From Entoloma clypeatum (taxonomy: Eukaryota > Basidiomycota > Agaricomycetes > Agaricales > Entolomataceae), in NCBI GenBank assembly GCA_963565915.1, contig OY751486.1, forward strand, positions 1,116,001 through 1,180,000: a stretch of 64,000 bases of DNA, given 5' to 3'. The notes under the pieces were generated by a model. That model ran no database searches and was not told the origin of the DNA. It saw nothing but the letters and a program-made list of their open reading frames with translations. The translations under genes were made by a program, and so were the position numbers. Positions 33,179 through 44,500 of this stretch are shown here, piece by piece. The first letter of the stretch is position 1; the number at the start of each line of letters is the position of its first letter.

Positions 33179-33496
33179 ATGGAGCAGGAAACTGAAGGAG
33201 GGGGCGAAGACGAGATGGAGAAGGGCGCTCGCGAAGATCAAGAGGACGAAGAGGAAGAGAAACTGCAAGCGCCCAAGCTGACGTGGTGGAAGAACCCGCA
33301 GAAACTACGGCCGTTCCAGAGCTCGAGCTCTCGCAAAGGCAATGAAGACGTCAGTTTATTCCTTCTTTCTCAGTCCTCCGCACCTCATCCGCAATCCCTT
33401 CAGGACAAGAACGATCGTCCTGACAATGAAGAAGATGAGGATGAGGACGCTCCTGCACCTCCCCGCATCGTGCCGCCTCAGACTCCTGCTCAGTGA
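33179..33496 (+). CDS. Acidic hypothetical ORF
   Basis: A 105-codon frame dominated by Glu/Asp (EDEMEKGAREDQEDEEEEK) followed by a Pro/Ser-rich tail. It has no recognised domain. It may belong to a disrupted upstream portion of the gene fragments at 33500-34800, or be chance. Confidence 0.2.
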   Translation: MEQETEGGGEDEMEKGAREDQEDEEEEKLQAPKLTWWKNPQKLRPFQSSSSRKGNEDVSLFLLSQSSAPHPQSLQDKNDRPDNEEDEDEDAPAPPRIVPPQTPAQ

Positions 33497-33830
33497 CCTC
33501 TAGGACCGTTCGCGACGCCCTCCTTGTCTCAGAATCAAGATAACGACGCCCATCGCATCAGACGACAATTTGTCGGTCCAAGCATATTGTCGCGTGGCCG
33601 CCGCAGAGTCATCAGCCAGTGGCGGCGGAATTGTCAACGAACAGGAGAAGAAGGTAGGCTTTTCAATAATCAGGATTGTAAGGGAAGAGCTGACCTTGTT
33701 TGCATGGTGCGGCGCAGTCAAAAAGCCAACTCGTCCTTTCCTGGCGGCACACCTTGCGCGGAGGCATCGCCAGCGGAGGCATCCTCTGCCTCCTCATCAC
33801 CTCCTCTCAAGCCATTCTTGCTCATTAAAC

Positions 33831-33940
33831 CAGGTGCCAATGTCAAACGAGAGAACGAGGGCGATGTGACAGAGGACTTGGACGCGAGGAGCTCGCGAGG
33901 TAGGGTGAAGGATAGAGGAGAAGAAGCCTTGCGCCCGCTA
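33831..33940 (+). repeat. Diverged direct repeat, copy 1
   Basis: ACCAGGTGCCAATGTCAAAC... followed by AGAGAACGAGGGCGATG is repeated at about 35435-35565 as ACCAGGTACCAATGCCAAAC... with small indels. The encoded peptide is similar (IKPGANVKRENEGD versus IKPGTNAKQENEGD), so it may be a duplicated exon of an unknown gene. Confidence 0.6.
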
Positions 33941-34254
33941 TGCCTGCGCGTCCAACTCTGGAGATTACCGCGACCCCTGCGCGGGAGTTTGGGCAGCATC
34001 TGAGGTTCAGCGTGAGCAAGTCCAACTAAAGCTGCTGTGACGCCGGCTGTTACGGCTGAGGAGGAGGAGGGAGGGGGGAGATCATGCAAGGAGGAAGGAT
34101 GGCGCGCTGATGCTCATCTTCGCCGGCTCCGCATCCCAGAACCTCTTGAAGCCGATGAAGGCTGTCTTAGGCTGAAAATGAGACTGGAGAATGACGGTGC
34201 TGTTGTTTGCATGTCCAGGCAGGTGGGTAACTTTTGTTTCTATTTTGGACGTTG

Positions 34255-34790
34255 CGCTGACCGGTCGTATGAAAGCGGGATGTGATCTCACGGCGATGGT
34301 GCTAGTAACGGCCGTGGGCAAATTCACCAACGTCCAAACCGAACGCGCCATGCGCAGCGCTACCAACATAACCCCGCGCACCGCCGTTGGTACCCCGGGG
34401 ACAATGTCCGATCTCTCAAGGAAGGTGCGTTCCAACAGGTTCCCTTTTTTTTATCCAGGCAACTCAATTGGAAAACAGGCCATCAAGGCCAGGTTTTTGC
34501 CCTCGATGAGGTGGATAACAAGATGGTTTCGGCGATCAAACCCTGCGCGTGTAAATGCGCCCTGTCATCCCTATCTTCTTACCCGCTCGCAGAATGCGGC
34601 CCAAAGGACCGACGGCATGCTTCCCCGTAACCAGCCCATTCAAATCATTCTCTTCTCTGCTACCTTCCCTGACCGTGTTCACGCTTGCTCCTCCAAATTT
34701 GCCCCCAACGCCAACAAGATCGAGCTACAAAAAGAAGAGCTCAGCGTTGGCAACATCAGATAGTTCTACGTGGACTGCAGCGCATTGCCT
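34255..34790 (+). pseudogene. DBP5-like DEAD-box helicase, remnant
   Basis: DBP5 is the nuclear-pore-associated ATPase that remodels exported mRNPs. Collinear pieces lie in changing frames: [13 protein letters not shown], then [14 protein letters not shown] (the TPG motif), then after an intron-like gap [12 protein letters not shown] (the DEAD box as DEVD). They are followed by [13 protein letters not shown] (the SAT motif) and [19 protein letters not shown]. This order is specific to the DBP5 group. Motif I and the C-terminal helicase motifs are absent or unrecognisable, so the copy is non-functional. Confidence 0.75.
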
Positions 34791-35434
34791 GTTCGTCTGC
34801 GACCCGCGGACTGAATTACTCTACAGCATGGAAGTGGTTCGTTACCACTTACTGCCATATCGCAGTCTGGTCCCGGCGGATCCACCCTAAGTCTATTCGA
34901 TGCCCTCACCGGCCGGCGGCCACTTGACGCTCGAGAAACAACTTCACGACCCCGCGCCTAGCAACTCGGAAAACACGTTGCATCCGACGACGATCCCGCG
35001 TCTTTATGCGCACTCACTAACGGGCAAACAGTTGCTTATTAAACATCGCAGAACAACGAAGGAAGTGGACTCCACCCAACCATTAATACCTTACGCGCAA
35101 TGAGAACAGCTCACTCACGGCTTACGCCCACGTCGCGCCAACGCCCAACGCAACCTCGTCGGCATCTTGAGATCGTTCGCCGACTGCACTCTCCGCCTAT
35201 CTGCTCTCGGTCCCTCCCTGGCCCCTTGCTTGTTGAACCTGTAGTACCGTCGGGAATCAAGAATGTAGACTCGCATCTCACGCTTTCTGCGCCGACCCCA
35301 AGCGCAAAAGACCCGCACGTAGTCTGACTTGAAGACCAGCTGCTCAAGTATTTCCCGCTCGTTCCCGACTTGAAAGTCTCATCCCCCTGGTTCCAGAAGA
35401 AAACCAAGTTTGCGAGCACCCAAGGCTATCATCA

Positions 35435-35565
35435 AACCAGGTACCAATGCCAAACAAGAGAACGAGGGCGATGGGACAGAGGAGTTGGACCTGAAGAGCT
35501 TGCAAGATAGGCCGAAGGATACTTTCAAGGAGATGAGGAGGAGAAGCCTTGCACCCGCTACAAAT
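35435..35565 (+). repeat. Diverged direct repeat, copy 2
   Basis: The partner of 33831-33940. This copy carries a longer insertion (about 14 bp) before the shared GGAGAAGCCTTGC(A/G)CCCGCT tail. Confidence 0.6.
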
Positions 35566-35784
35566 TGCACCCACTGCTAGAACCCTTTCTTCATTCTCTC
35601 GGTATAAACATCCCAGCAGACCCATTAACTGCATGTGAGCAGAGTAGCTACAGGTGTGCAACTATTGTCGGCCCATGGGTATGAAATAAAAAAAGAAATG
35701 TTGTTCAATTGAGGACTAGAGGGCTGGCAAGTGGATGGGGCCACATCGAAACTACGTTCTGAGAATTTATATTTCAAACCAAAA

Positions 35785-36411
35785 CTACTGTTTAGTATCT
35801 GAATTGGGCTGCCTACCCCACATAGTGGATGAGGCCCAATTCTTGGGTTTCCCTTCCAACATGGATGCAGATGCCTTTGGGAAAAAAAAGACATGAGAAA
35901 CCCTACCAGTTGTAATTCCTATCTTTCTGGCTTCCGTATCCAACTCTTCTGGCTCCCAGTCTCCCACAGCATGATACAAATCACCAGCCATAAGAATAAT
36001 TATATCACCGGGCCGATATCTGCTTTCATGTGAGAAGAGTAATTAGCTGAATTGAATATATGAAGAACCCACGTTAATTTAAGTTGAAGGTCAGGCAAGT
36101 AAAGCTCTCCTCCTGAAAAGTTTCCAACAGGAAAGATGGCAGCTGGCCCAGCATCTAAACCATCCCGGTGTGGGAGAACTGGCAACTTCCAGACAATGGC
36201 TCTGCCCAAAAATGGTCCTGGATCTGCAGGCTCCCAAACGCCAGCCTTGAATGCATCTTTGTATTTGGAGTAATATGCAGGAAAGGCTGTCTTGAAGAGA
36301 GCCGCCAATCGAAGAGCAATATTTCTTGTTCCATTATAATAATAGCGGACTGCCTGCATAGAATCTGCACTTCGGAGAAGATCAGCAGATGGTACAAATT
36401 TATTCTGCAGG
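35785..36411 (-). pseudogene. 2OG-Fe(II) oxygenase-like gene, 5'-truncated
   Basis: The minus-strand exon after a CAG acceptor at about 36411 reads through RYYYNGTRNIALRLAALFKT to LPVLPHRDGLDAGPAAIFPV (an HxD iron motif in HRDG). It continues to GNFSGGELYLPDLQLKL. A 53-bp GT-AG intron (about 36022-36074) joins YRPGDIIILMAGDLYHAVGD (candidate distal His) and GRVSHVFFFPKASASML, ending in TAG at 35785. The pattern HxD...GG.L.LP...G(D)...H suggests a double-stranded beta-helix dioxygenase, possibly of the basidiomycete transposon-associated type. Upstream exons are missing because the inverted-repeat arm begins at 36464. Confidence 0.55.
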
Positions 36412-36463
36412 AAAAAAAAAAGATTAATGCATCTTCTCTGATATGGAGTGATTTCTCACCCTA

Positions 36464-37376
36464 CGCGTCTGTTTCTCCCTCACCGACGATGCTCCCTTCC
36501 ACAAATCACCCTTGCCTTTCTTTCTTGTTCCGCTACCCCTTAGTCTGCATTCCGACTGCATTATCCATTTGGCCACCTTCGCTACCTCTTTAATACACAA
36601 CTACCTACTCATACATTCTCCGCACGTGACCACCCACGGCGACCCTCATAATGAGCATCACCAACAACCTCTGTGATATACCTTGAAAGCTTACTATCCG
36701 TCGCATATTTCCCCGCTGTGCCACTCCACACATGCCTACGTACATATTTTAGCTCGGATAAACGGTTGTCCCATGGCAGTGGTGCATTGCTGCATTATTC
36801 AATCACTGGTTCCTTCGGCCACCCATCCCTTCCTGCCATTGTAACCCGCCCCTTGATGGCACCTTGTACGGCATCCTCGTCGTCTGCACCCCTGCCCAAT
36901 CTGACGGCGCGTCTTCATGTGTAGCAGCTCAGTATGCTCTCTGGGATGACAAGTCCTGTGCGTGTGCATCCGCATGCACAACGGCGGTGCAACCACCGTG
37001 GAAGCTCTGCTATCCTGAGCCTTGGGCCTCACGCCTCGGCCTTGGTGGCTCCGCTCACCATATACCCACGTGTTCCCTCCTATGTCTGCATTTGGCCAGG
37101 CGCCTGTCAGCATTTTCATCGAGGTCCAGACGGGCCCCCACTCATTCGTCTTTTGCTCGCTTGCGTCGTGGCTGCCAGTAACGCTCCAGAGACCCCATCC
37201 CGCGTTTTTTTTAGAGTCCACCTTCTTGCTTCTCAATGCATTTGCGGAACAGACAGGTCCCCGACTCGCACCCCGAAATCCCTGGGAGTGAAGACGACGC
37301 GCCGTCGGAGCAAGCGTACTCCCGGTCCAGCACCCCGGACAGTGAGGACAGTTACAGTGACCCAGATCCCCATGAC
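36464..37376. repeat. Inverted-repeat arm 2 (promoter plus 5' end of gene B)
   Basis: 913 bp, the reverse-complement partner of 26645-27587. It holds about 770 bp upstream of gene B and codons 1-46. Identity ends sharply after the CCCCATGAC word. Confidence 0.92.
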
Positions 37377-40300
37377 AAGAAAAGGAAGCGCTCTCACTCA
37401 CAACCCGCCAAGATCTTCAAAAAGATTCGTAGCGTAACCACCGTCGATTCTCGAACGACAAAGGCTCCCCTTCTTCCTGCATCACTTCCCGCTGTCGCCA
37501 CACCTGGCATCTTCCACTTCATGCCCGCCGAGTGGTACCAGTGTGGGTGCCTCCTCACGGAGGCCCCCCTCTCACATACGCGTTGTCACGTCCTCGCCTT
37601 CTTCGACATGTTCTTCTATGACGGCCTCCAGGTCATTGTGTGCAACACACATGGCACTCTCGTTCCTATTGCCGAAATGGTCGCACATCTCACAAGACGC
37701 CATGACGACTGGCAGTCTTCCACCAAGACGAAAGACAGCAAGCGCATGGCGCAACATATGGCGTTAACCTGCCATGTACATGAGGACCAAAGCGCGGGCG
37801 ATGTTCTCAAGAAGCTTCCCGAATTCCTCGATGAACCCCTTGTTCGACCTGGCTCCAACAGGTGGAACATAGAAACCCGTTTTCGCTGTCCTGCCCCAAG
37901 TTGTGACCACTGGGAAACAGTAGACAAGCGTCCATCGGGGAAGGCGGACGGGTACATTCGGCGACATTTACAACACAGTCATCCCGGGTTTCTTATTCGA
38001 AATCCTGTTGTCCCAGCTCGCACCCAGCGGATTAACCTTGCTGGGGCAGATCGCACGCTTGTCTTCGAACTCCCCGCTGATTCAGACGATGGGACCGCTC
38101 CGGTCAGCAGTATTCCGGAAACGCGGCCCCCATTCAGCTTGCCGATTTCCCCCGCGACATCACAGCCGTTAGGACCCACCTTCCAGATCTGGCCATCCGT
38201 ATTGGGTTGGGTTGACTACGAGAAAGAAATATTGGCCCAGACCCACATTGTAGCCCTGCGCCGACTCATATCACTCCCTGTTTGCACATGCTCCTCAGTC
38301 AAGGCCAGGAAACAACATCCTCACTTCCTCGACGAGGGCTTACATCAATGCCGTCACGCCCTTTACAAATACCTCGAGTCGGCTATGAGCTTTTCACAGG
38401 GAAGGCACAAAAAGTTGACAGATATCCTAGTCGCAAGGTCTGTGATCTTGGAGTATTTAAACACTTTACTTACTATTGTTCAAGAGACACAAGACGCGCA
38501 GTCTTTCGGTCGCTAAAAAGCCCCACGAAATACGCGGATACATTTATGCGCACCATTTCTTTGGTGTTACGTTTTCTCCATGTTGCGTTGACGGAGGGGA
38601 CTTCGACGCTAGGAGTGTTTAAACTTAAAGGCAACAACGACCAATTTACGGCCGCTCTCGAGTTGTACCGCCTGTTGGCCCAACACCAAGGCAACCCCCC
38701 AGAGGATGCCCTCGCATGGCGGCTGCACGAGCTTCTCCGGTCCTTATGGAAATCGCACGTATGGGGAGGTCCCGAGATCAACTCTCCAACAGATCAGGCG
38801 GCATTCATTCAGGCTTATCAGGCCGAAAATCTCTACCGGATTCCTTCTGCTGTTCAAAGCTTCCTCACCGGTGTGCGATACAATTTACAATGTATCGCGC
38901 TCAACCACGTGCGAATTGTGGGAGGGAATCTCACCTACGACACATCTCCCTTCTACCATCCATTGGAATCTGAACAACCTGATCCAGATGAATTGAGTGC
39001 AACCGCTGATGAGAGCGGCGATGAAATGGACTCATCAGATATAATCGAAGCTGAACAGCCTGTCCCCCTTGGCTACGACAACATTGATGATCTTCTCGCA
39101 AGACTCGACTCGACACCGATCGAACGTAAGCCGCTTGCGTAAGTTCCAAAGCATGGTCGTAAACTAAATGTATAGCCTTCAGGTGTCATGGATGTAGTTC
39201 CCGGTGGCCCCCTCACACAAGCCATTAGTGAACCCACCAAATCTAGGAACTCGGATTCGGAAAACTCGGACAACTACGTAAAGTGAGTTGATCAAATCCA
39301 TTTGACCATGTTATTAAAGTGTTTTCCGCCACCAGAATTCTGAGCGAGCATCTCCCTTGGCTCGACTCATTTCCCGAAGATGGTCGATCAACCCCATTTA
39401 GCCGTGTCCGAAGGGCCCTGGCGGTCGTCACCCCTTATTCCCAGAGAGACGGGACGACTACAAGGTTGGATATAGACTCTGCTGGACAAATTCTCGTGTT
39501 CTCGAGAGGCACTGTCAAATCTTCCTTCAATTTGTGTTCATGGTCTAGTCTCCTTCAGAAGGCCATCAAACAGCTTGACTCCGCCGTGCGCACCCAGCTT
39601 CCTCTTGATATGGATCTCACCGAACTATACGACAATAACGACACTCTTTATGATGATCTCTCGTCACAGTCTCCGCATCTTCAATTTTCGAACGAGGCGT
39701 GGTTTCGACCGAGGTTTCAAGTCTTTAGGGAAAAGATGCTCTCAGCCGAGGAGCGCAAACACAAACTAATAAAGGATGGAAAGCTCGATCGTGACGCTGT
39801 GTCTAAATATATCGCAGCTGATCAAGAGATTCGTGGTTTGGTGGCGATTCTCCTGGCCTTCAGCAGCGGTCCCTGTATGCGGTCCTTTCAGTACTCATCG
39901 ATATTAGTCACCAGTACCGAGCAGAATTCTAGAAACGTGTGGTTCGTGGACGGCCGGCTTATGACCGGAAAGCCAATAGCTAAGCAACTATCACTTAGCT
40001 TCGCGGATTCCTTCTTTCCTTTTCCTAGGCAAGCAACAGCGGCCTTGGTTGTGCTTTTTTTTTACCAACAATCCCTCATATGTGATATACTCTGCACCCT
40101 CCAGGTCGAAAGCCATCTCTATGCTTCGCATGCCTGGCCGGTAACCCCTTCACTACAGGCGTCATCTCCCTCTGTACCGAAATCAATCCCTGAACCAGGA
40201 GCGGCGTGGAGCGGCGGCGAAATAAACAAAGTCGTCAAATCATTTTCCACTGAACACCTTGGCGTCGCTATCGATTGCCCACTCATCCGGCAATTGGCAG

Positions 40301-41176
40301 AGGGCATCTTGCGGGATAAAGTGCCATTATTTTTCGGCCACTTCTACTTCAAGCACGCTTTGGTGCTCGCAAACGGGCATTATTGTTTTACGGATTGTCT
40401 TTCCCGGTATGCTATCAAGCACAAACTAGGGCCTTTTGCCACGGCGCAGGAGGTATTGCGGGACCGAGTCGCTGCATGCATGCTAGTGGCAGACGTTTGG
40501 CAGGCTATGCATGCACTCCAAGAACCAGAAGAGATCTGGAAACCCGTTTTAGAGGGAGCCTTTATGTTACCGAGTGACGCACACGACAAAGAAGCTTACG
40601 CAGAAGCGCAAACCTTCCGACGGATCGCAGTGATCTATGGTCAACAACTTGACTTTGGGAACATTTGCCAGGCTTGGCGATTGCTAGGTACCGAGAAGTT
40701 CCCCGCGGTCATGGTGCGTATTTTTGCTCAAGAACCATGCTCCACTCTGACGTGGGTGGATATTCAGACCTATCGTGAAGGGGAAACAGATGTCTTTGTC
40801 TGTGCCAAGCTGCTGCTCCGGACCATACGCACAATCCTCTTTGGCAATGGCAGACCGCGTTACGGTCAAACACCGCCTATCGGTGGTATACTCCTCCAAG
40901 ATCTATTGAAGGCCGGGGCATTTGTAGGTGGTTGTTTGACATTGGTGATGGTCTACTCAAACTTTTCGTAAATTTCAGGTCTTGTATTCGGGTCCCCCAT
41001 CCGCAATGCAGAACCCAGAACCAAACTGTGCTGAAGTGCAGAACATCATTCAGTCCCTCCGACACTCCTGGGAGTCAGGTGCCAACGGCGATATAATCTC
41101 CATTAGCAAAAATGTATTCGATATGGCAGGCGTGCCGCCCGCAGCCACAATGGAGCTCCCAGAGGTGGAGTTTTGA
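37236..41176 (+). CDS. Gene B: large OrsD-like zinc-finger protein (1249 aa, five exons)
   Basis: Exons 37236-38437, 38485-39125, 39183-39282, 39336-40944 and 40979-41176 have GT-AG borders and total 3750 bp in one frame, ending in TGA. The N-terminus is identical in type to gene A up to SYSDPDPHD. A Cys/His pair follows (VIVCNTHGTLVPIAEMVAHL, then RCPAPSCDHW ... IRRHLQHSHPG), as in OrsD domains. The C-terminal half contains MRSFQYSSILVTSTEQNSRN and VWFVDGRLMTGKP, then HLGVAIDCPLIRQLAEGILR. This segment order resembles the recombinase-like region that precedes the helicase in fungal telomere-linked RecQ proteins, but the resemblance is judged by eye. No helicase or nuclease motif is seen. The intron positions largely match gene A, confirming paralogy. 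The function is unknown. Confidence 0.8.
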
Positions 41177-41559
41177 TGCGAGGATTAGATGACGCAGTGT
41201 TCTCAACCTGTGGTCCCAAACACCTGTGGTATTTTTGGGAAATCATCAATATTTGTCGCAGATCTGATTAGCAGTGATCATTACTTACTCTATATATGAG
41301 GCTTACATCAACTATCAACTATACAGTCTATCAGTAAGCCACTATAAGCCACCGGTCATACCCTCGTATACTACATACTACAATATATCACTCAAAACCC
41401 CGTGCAGAAATAACGCTCCGTTGCGAAGCACAGGTCTAAACGCTCGTGGAAATTGGAACGAAATTTATTTTTTCTTCAAAATTGTCTTTATGTAAGGAGA
41501 GCTATATTAGGTGTATCCTTCCCACGATCGGCTTTGCTTCTCGACACCGCCCTCCGCGC
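41177..41559. other. Intergenic, no gene seen
   Basis: AT-rich spacer between gene B and the GCN1 copy. No supportable frame. Confidence 0.5.
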
Positions 41560-44500
41560 TTCAAGCTGTCGAAAAAAGCAACATTCGCAAAGCTTAAGAA
41601 GCAAGAGAAGAACGTCGCTGCAGCAACACGTAGATTTGATATCCAGTCGTGGGTCATCTCAGCAGCGACGAACATGAACGGCGAGGACTCTCCATCGTCG
41701 GGCGATGGACTAGCCTGGCAGAGAGATCGCGTGTTGGACGACCGGCAGAGATCGATGGAGCGCGCGCATCGTGTCCTTGTCGCTGGAAAAACGAAGGGAA
41801 GAATCGGGTTTTTGGAGGATGAGTTGTTGGCATTGGCGAAGCACGCAGGTATGTCGATGATCTTGACGATTCTTTTTGTGGTGTTCACCACAGAGTATGG
41901 GCCCCAGATCTGAATCCGTCCCAGATCATGGATGTTTTAAAGCTGCTCACGCTGACGTACCCGCGATAGCCTGACGCTGGATCGAGAGACGCAGTGGAAG
42001 CTGTCGGGATGGAGTTGGTCAGACGGGATGAATTCTTCCTCGCCTATCCCCACCATCCTCTTCCCGGACCCACTTTGGAGCGCATGTTAACCCAGATCAT
42101 CAACAGCGCCAAGTCAAGTAACGCACAGACCCGCGCTGCCTCCGTTCTAACCTTCAAGTCTTCCTTCCCGTCCTCCAATGCCGAGAGTCCCGCAAACCTT
42201 ACCTCAGCCATCGAACTCGCCTCGGCATCCCTCCTTGCTCTCCCCAAGGCCAGCAAAACAGCGAATCCAGACCACCGTATCGCCCTGTACTCCATGCTCG
42301 CCCATCTCCCAGTCCCATCATCCTCTTCGACCGACGTGTCGCTGTCTATCATCAAAACCGCCACTCCACTCCTGGAGAAGGAGACACGAGGCGGCGGCGG
42401 GCGTGCTGGCAAGGAGCGCGTTCCCCGCACATCTTGTAGCGCTTCTTGGGGCGAACGTACCTGTCCCGAGCGAGACGACGAGCTTGATAGTCAAGGAGAT
42501 GGGGAGCGCAAAGCCAGGTGTAAAGCGGCAGTTTTGCGGGCTTACTGGGGGCGTGTTCTTTGGTGCTGTGGAGGTTGGTGTCGATTTTGGAGCTGGATCG
42601 GCGTCGTTGGAGTTTGCGAGGGCGTTGGTGCCGGGGTTGGAGGGGAGCTTGAGGACGGTCGCGGCGAGTCCGTTGAACGCGGGTGGGGGCCCGTTGGAGG
42701 GGTATGTGGCGGTGGCGATTTTGCTGGGGGTGTTGGCAAGGACGGGCGGGTTTGGTGAGCTATTTTGGGCCGCTTGTTGGATGGAAAGACTAACGGTTGG
42801 TTTTTCTTTTTTGGGGGGGCAGATGATGTGGTTGGGAAGAATGCGGTGCTGAGCTCGGTGGTGACGACGGGCTCCTCAGCGAAGGCTGCGTTCCTGCTTG
42901 GGGATAAAGTGTACCAGAAACTTGCGGATCCTGTGGAGGAGAAGTGGTTCCTCCGCGCCTGCGAGGCGGCGTTGAGGCATTTCAAGGGGGAGTTTGGGAA
43001 AAATGAAACTTTTGAGGTGAGGCTGCGTATGTTATTTGGGATGGGACATTTTCCAATTGACATTTCGCCTCTGCAGGACACAGCTAGGCTTAGCCTTGGT
43101 CCATCTGAGCATGGAAGGCTCCTCGCCGGAGACGAGGAAGGAGGTGAATGGCGTTATCAGGAGTACGATTCCAGAGATACCGGAGCTCGTCAATAGGGTA
43201 GTGAGGGATGGGGTGAATTCGTTCTTGGCACCTGGCGGGAGTCATGTGGTCACGAAACCTGCAGTGGGTGATGAAGTACCATCGGAGTGGACGAAGCATG
43301 CAAGGCTGTCGAGTTTGTTGTTTAGTGCAGTGTCGTTTGGGGAAGAGGTAGAGGTCGGGGAGGATGTGAGGGAAGCATTGGTGGCGGAGCTGGTGATTTT
43401 GACGCATCATCCGACGGCTTGTGAGTTCCGTTTCTTTCTGCTGCTTCCCCGATAGAAATTGATGAACGCATTGTAGGCGGGACATCACGCCAGACATGGA
43501 TCGACCTCTGTCAAAGAGCAAAGGCAGATCCTGGGCAGTTGGCGAGTCGGCATGTAGATCGGTTGCTCAAACTTGTGTTGGGCGCTAGCGCTGTCCAGTC
43601 GAATGTACGATCATCTCAAGCCTGAACTTGTGCTTGGTGTTTACCGAAACTTGTACAGGGTTTCGCAGAAGCCAGCTACAGCGCTATCAGCACGTTAGCC
43701 TTCGTAGCACCTCGTACGACCCTCCCCCGCATTATGAGCCAACTAAAGATCGACCTCGATCCCGCTTGATCGGATCGTTGACGGAGCTGGATTTCGGGAT
43801 CCTGGGGACACCAGAAGGGACGACTTATGTTGATGGTCAGCCGCGTTTTTCTGTCCAAGGACCCGTCGTTCTCAACCTTTTCTTTACCCTCTAGTCTTGG
43901 CCTTGGACAAGAACAAAGTCCAAACCACCAAAGGCAAGGATGCCGAGCTTGCCAAATGGGACGCGGAGGTCCGCAAGTCTGTTGCTAACAAGAAGACGGT
44001 GGCGGGTCCGAATGGGAGCGGGGCAGCTGCTCTCACAAAGCAGCAGCAGGCCGCTGTTAATGCGCAGCTCGCGGAGGAGGCGAGGATCCGGCAGCGTGTG
44101 GTTGGAATCAGGGAGAACCTGCTGCGGGGGCTGCATTCCGTCAGGAGTCTGGTTGCGTCTGGTGCTGAGGAGTTCCGGGGTGTGATATCGGAGGGTTGTT
44201 GTTGGAGGGTGTGTTGGGGACGAGTGCGGGGACGTCATTGGTTGGTGAGGAGGCTGTCGCGACATATCTTGTAAGTTTTCCTTGTCTTAAAATGAACGCC
44301 AAGTTGATGCGGTTCGGTTTGCAGGAGCTGGCGAATTGTACGTCGGAAAGTATAAAGCGATGGGTTGGGATTGCAACTTTCAGGAGTTTAAACGTACCCG
44401 CAATGCCGAGGAATTGCAAGCCGAGCCGCTGAACTGTGAGTTCTTATCGGACTTCTCGAATCGAATTAGTACTGACCTTTAATCTCCCTGATTAGCGTTG

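Noticed and set aside
42044..43081. Minus-strand frames opposite the GCN1 copy
   Set aside because: Low-complexity Pro/Thr/Ser complements of recognisable GCN1 exons.
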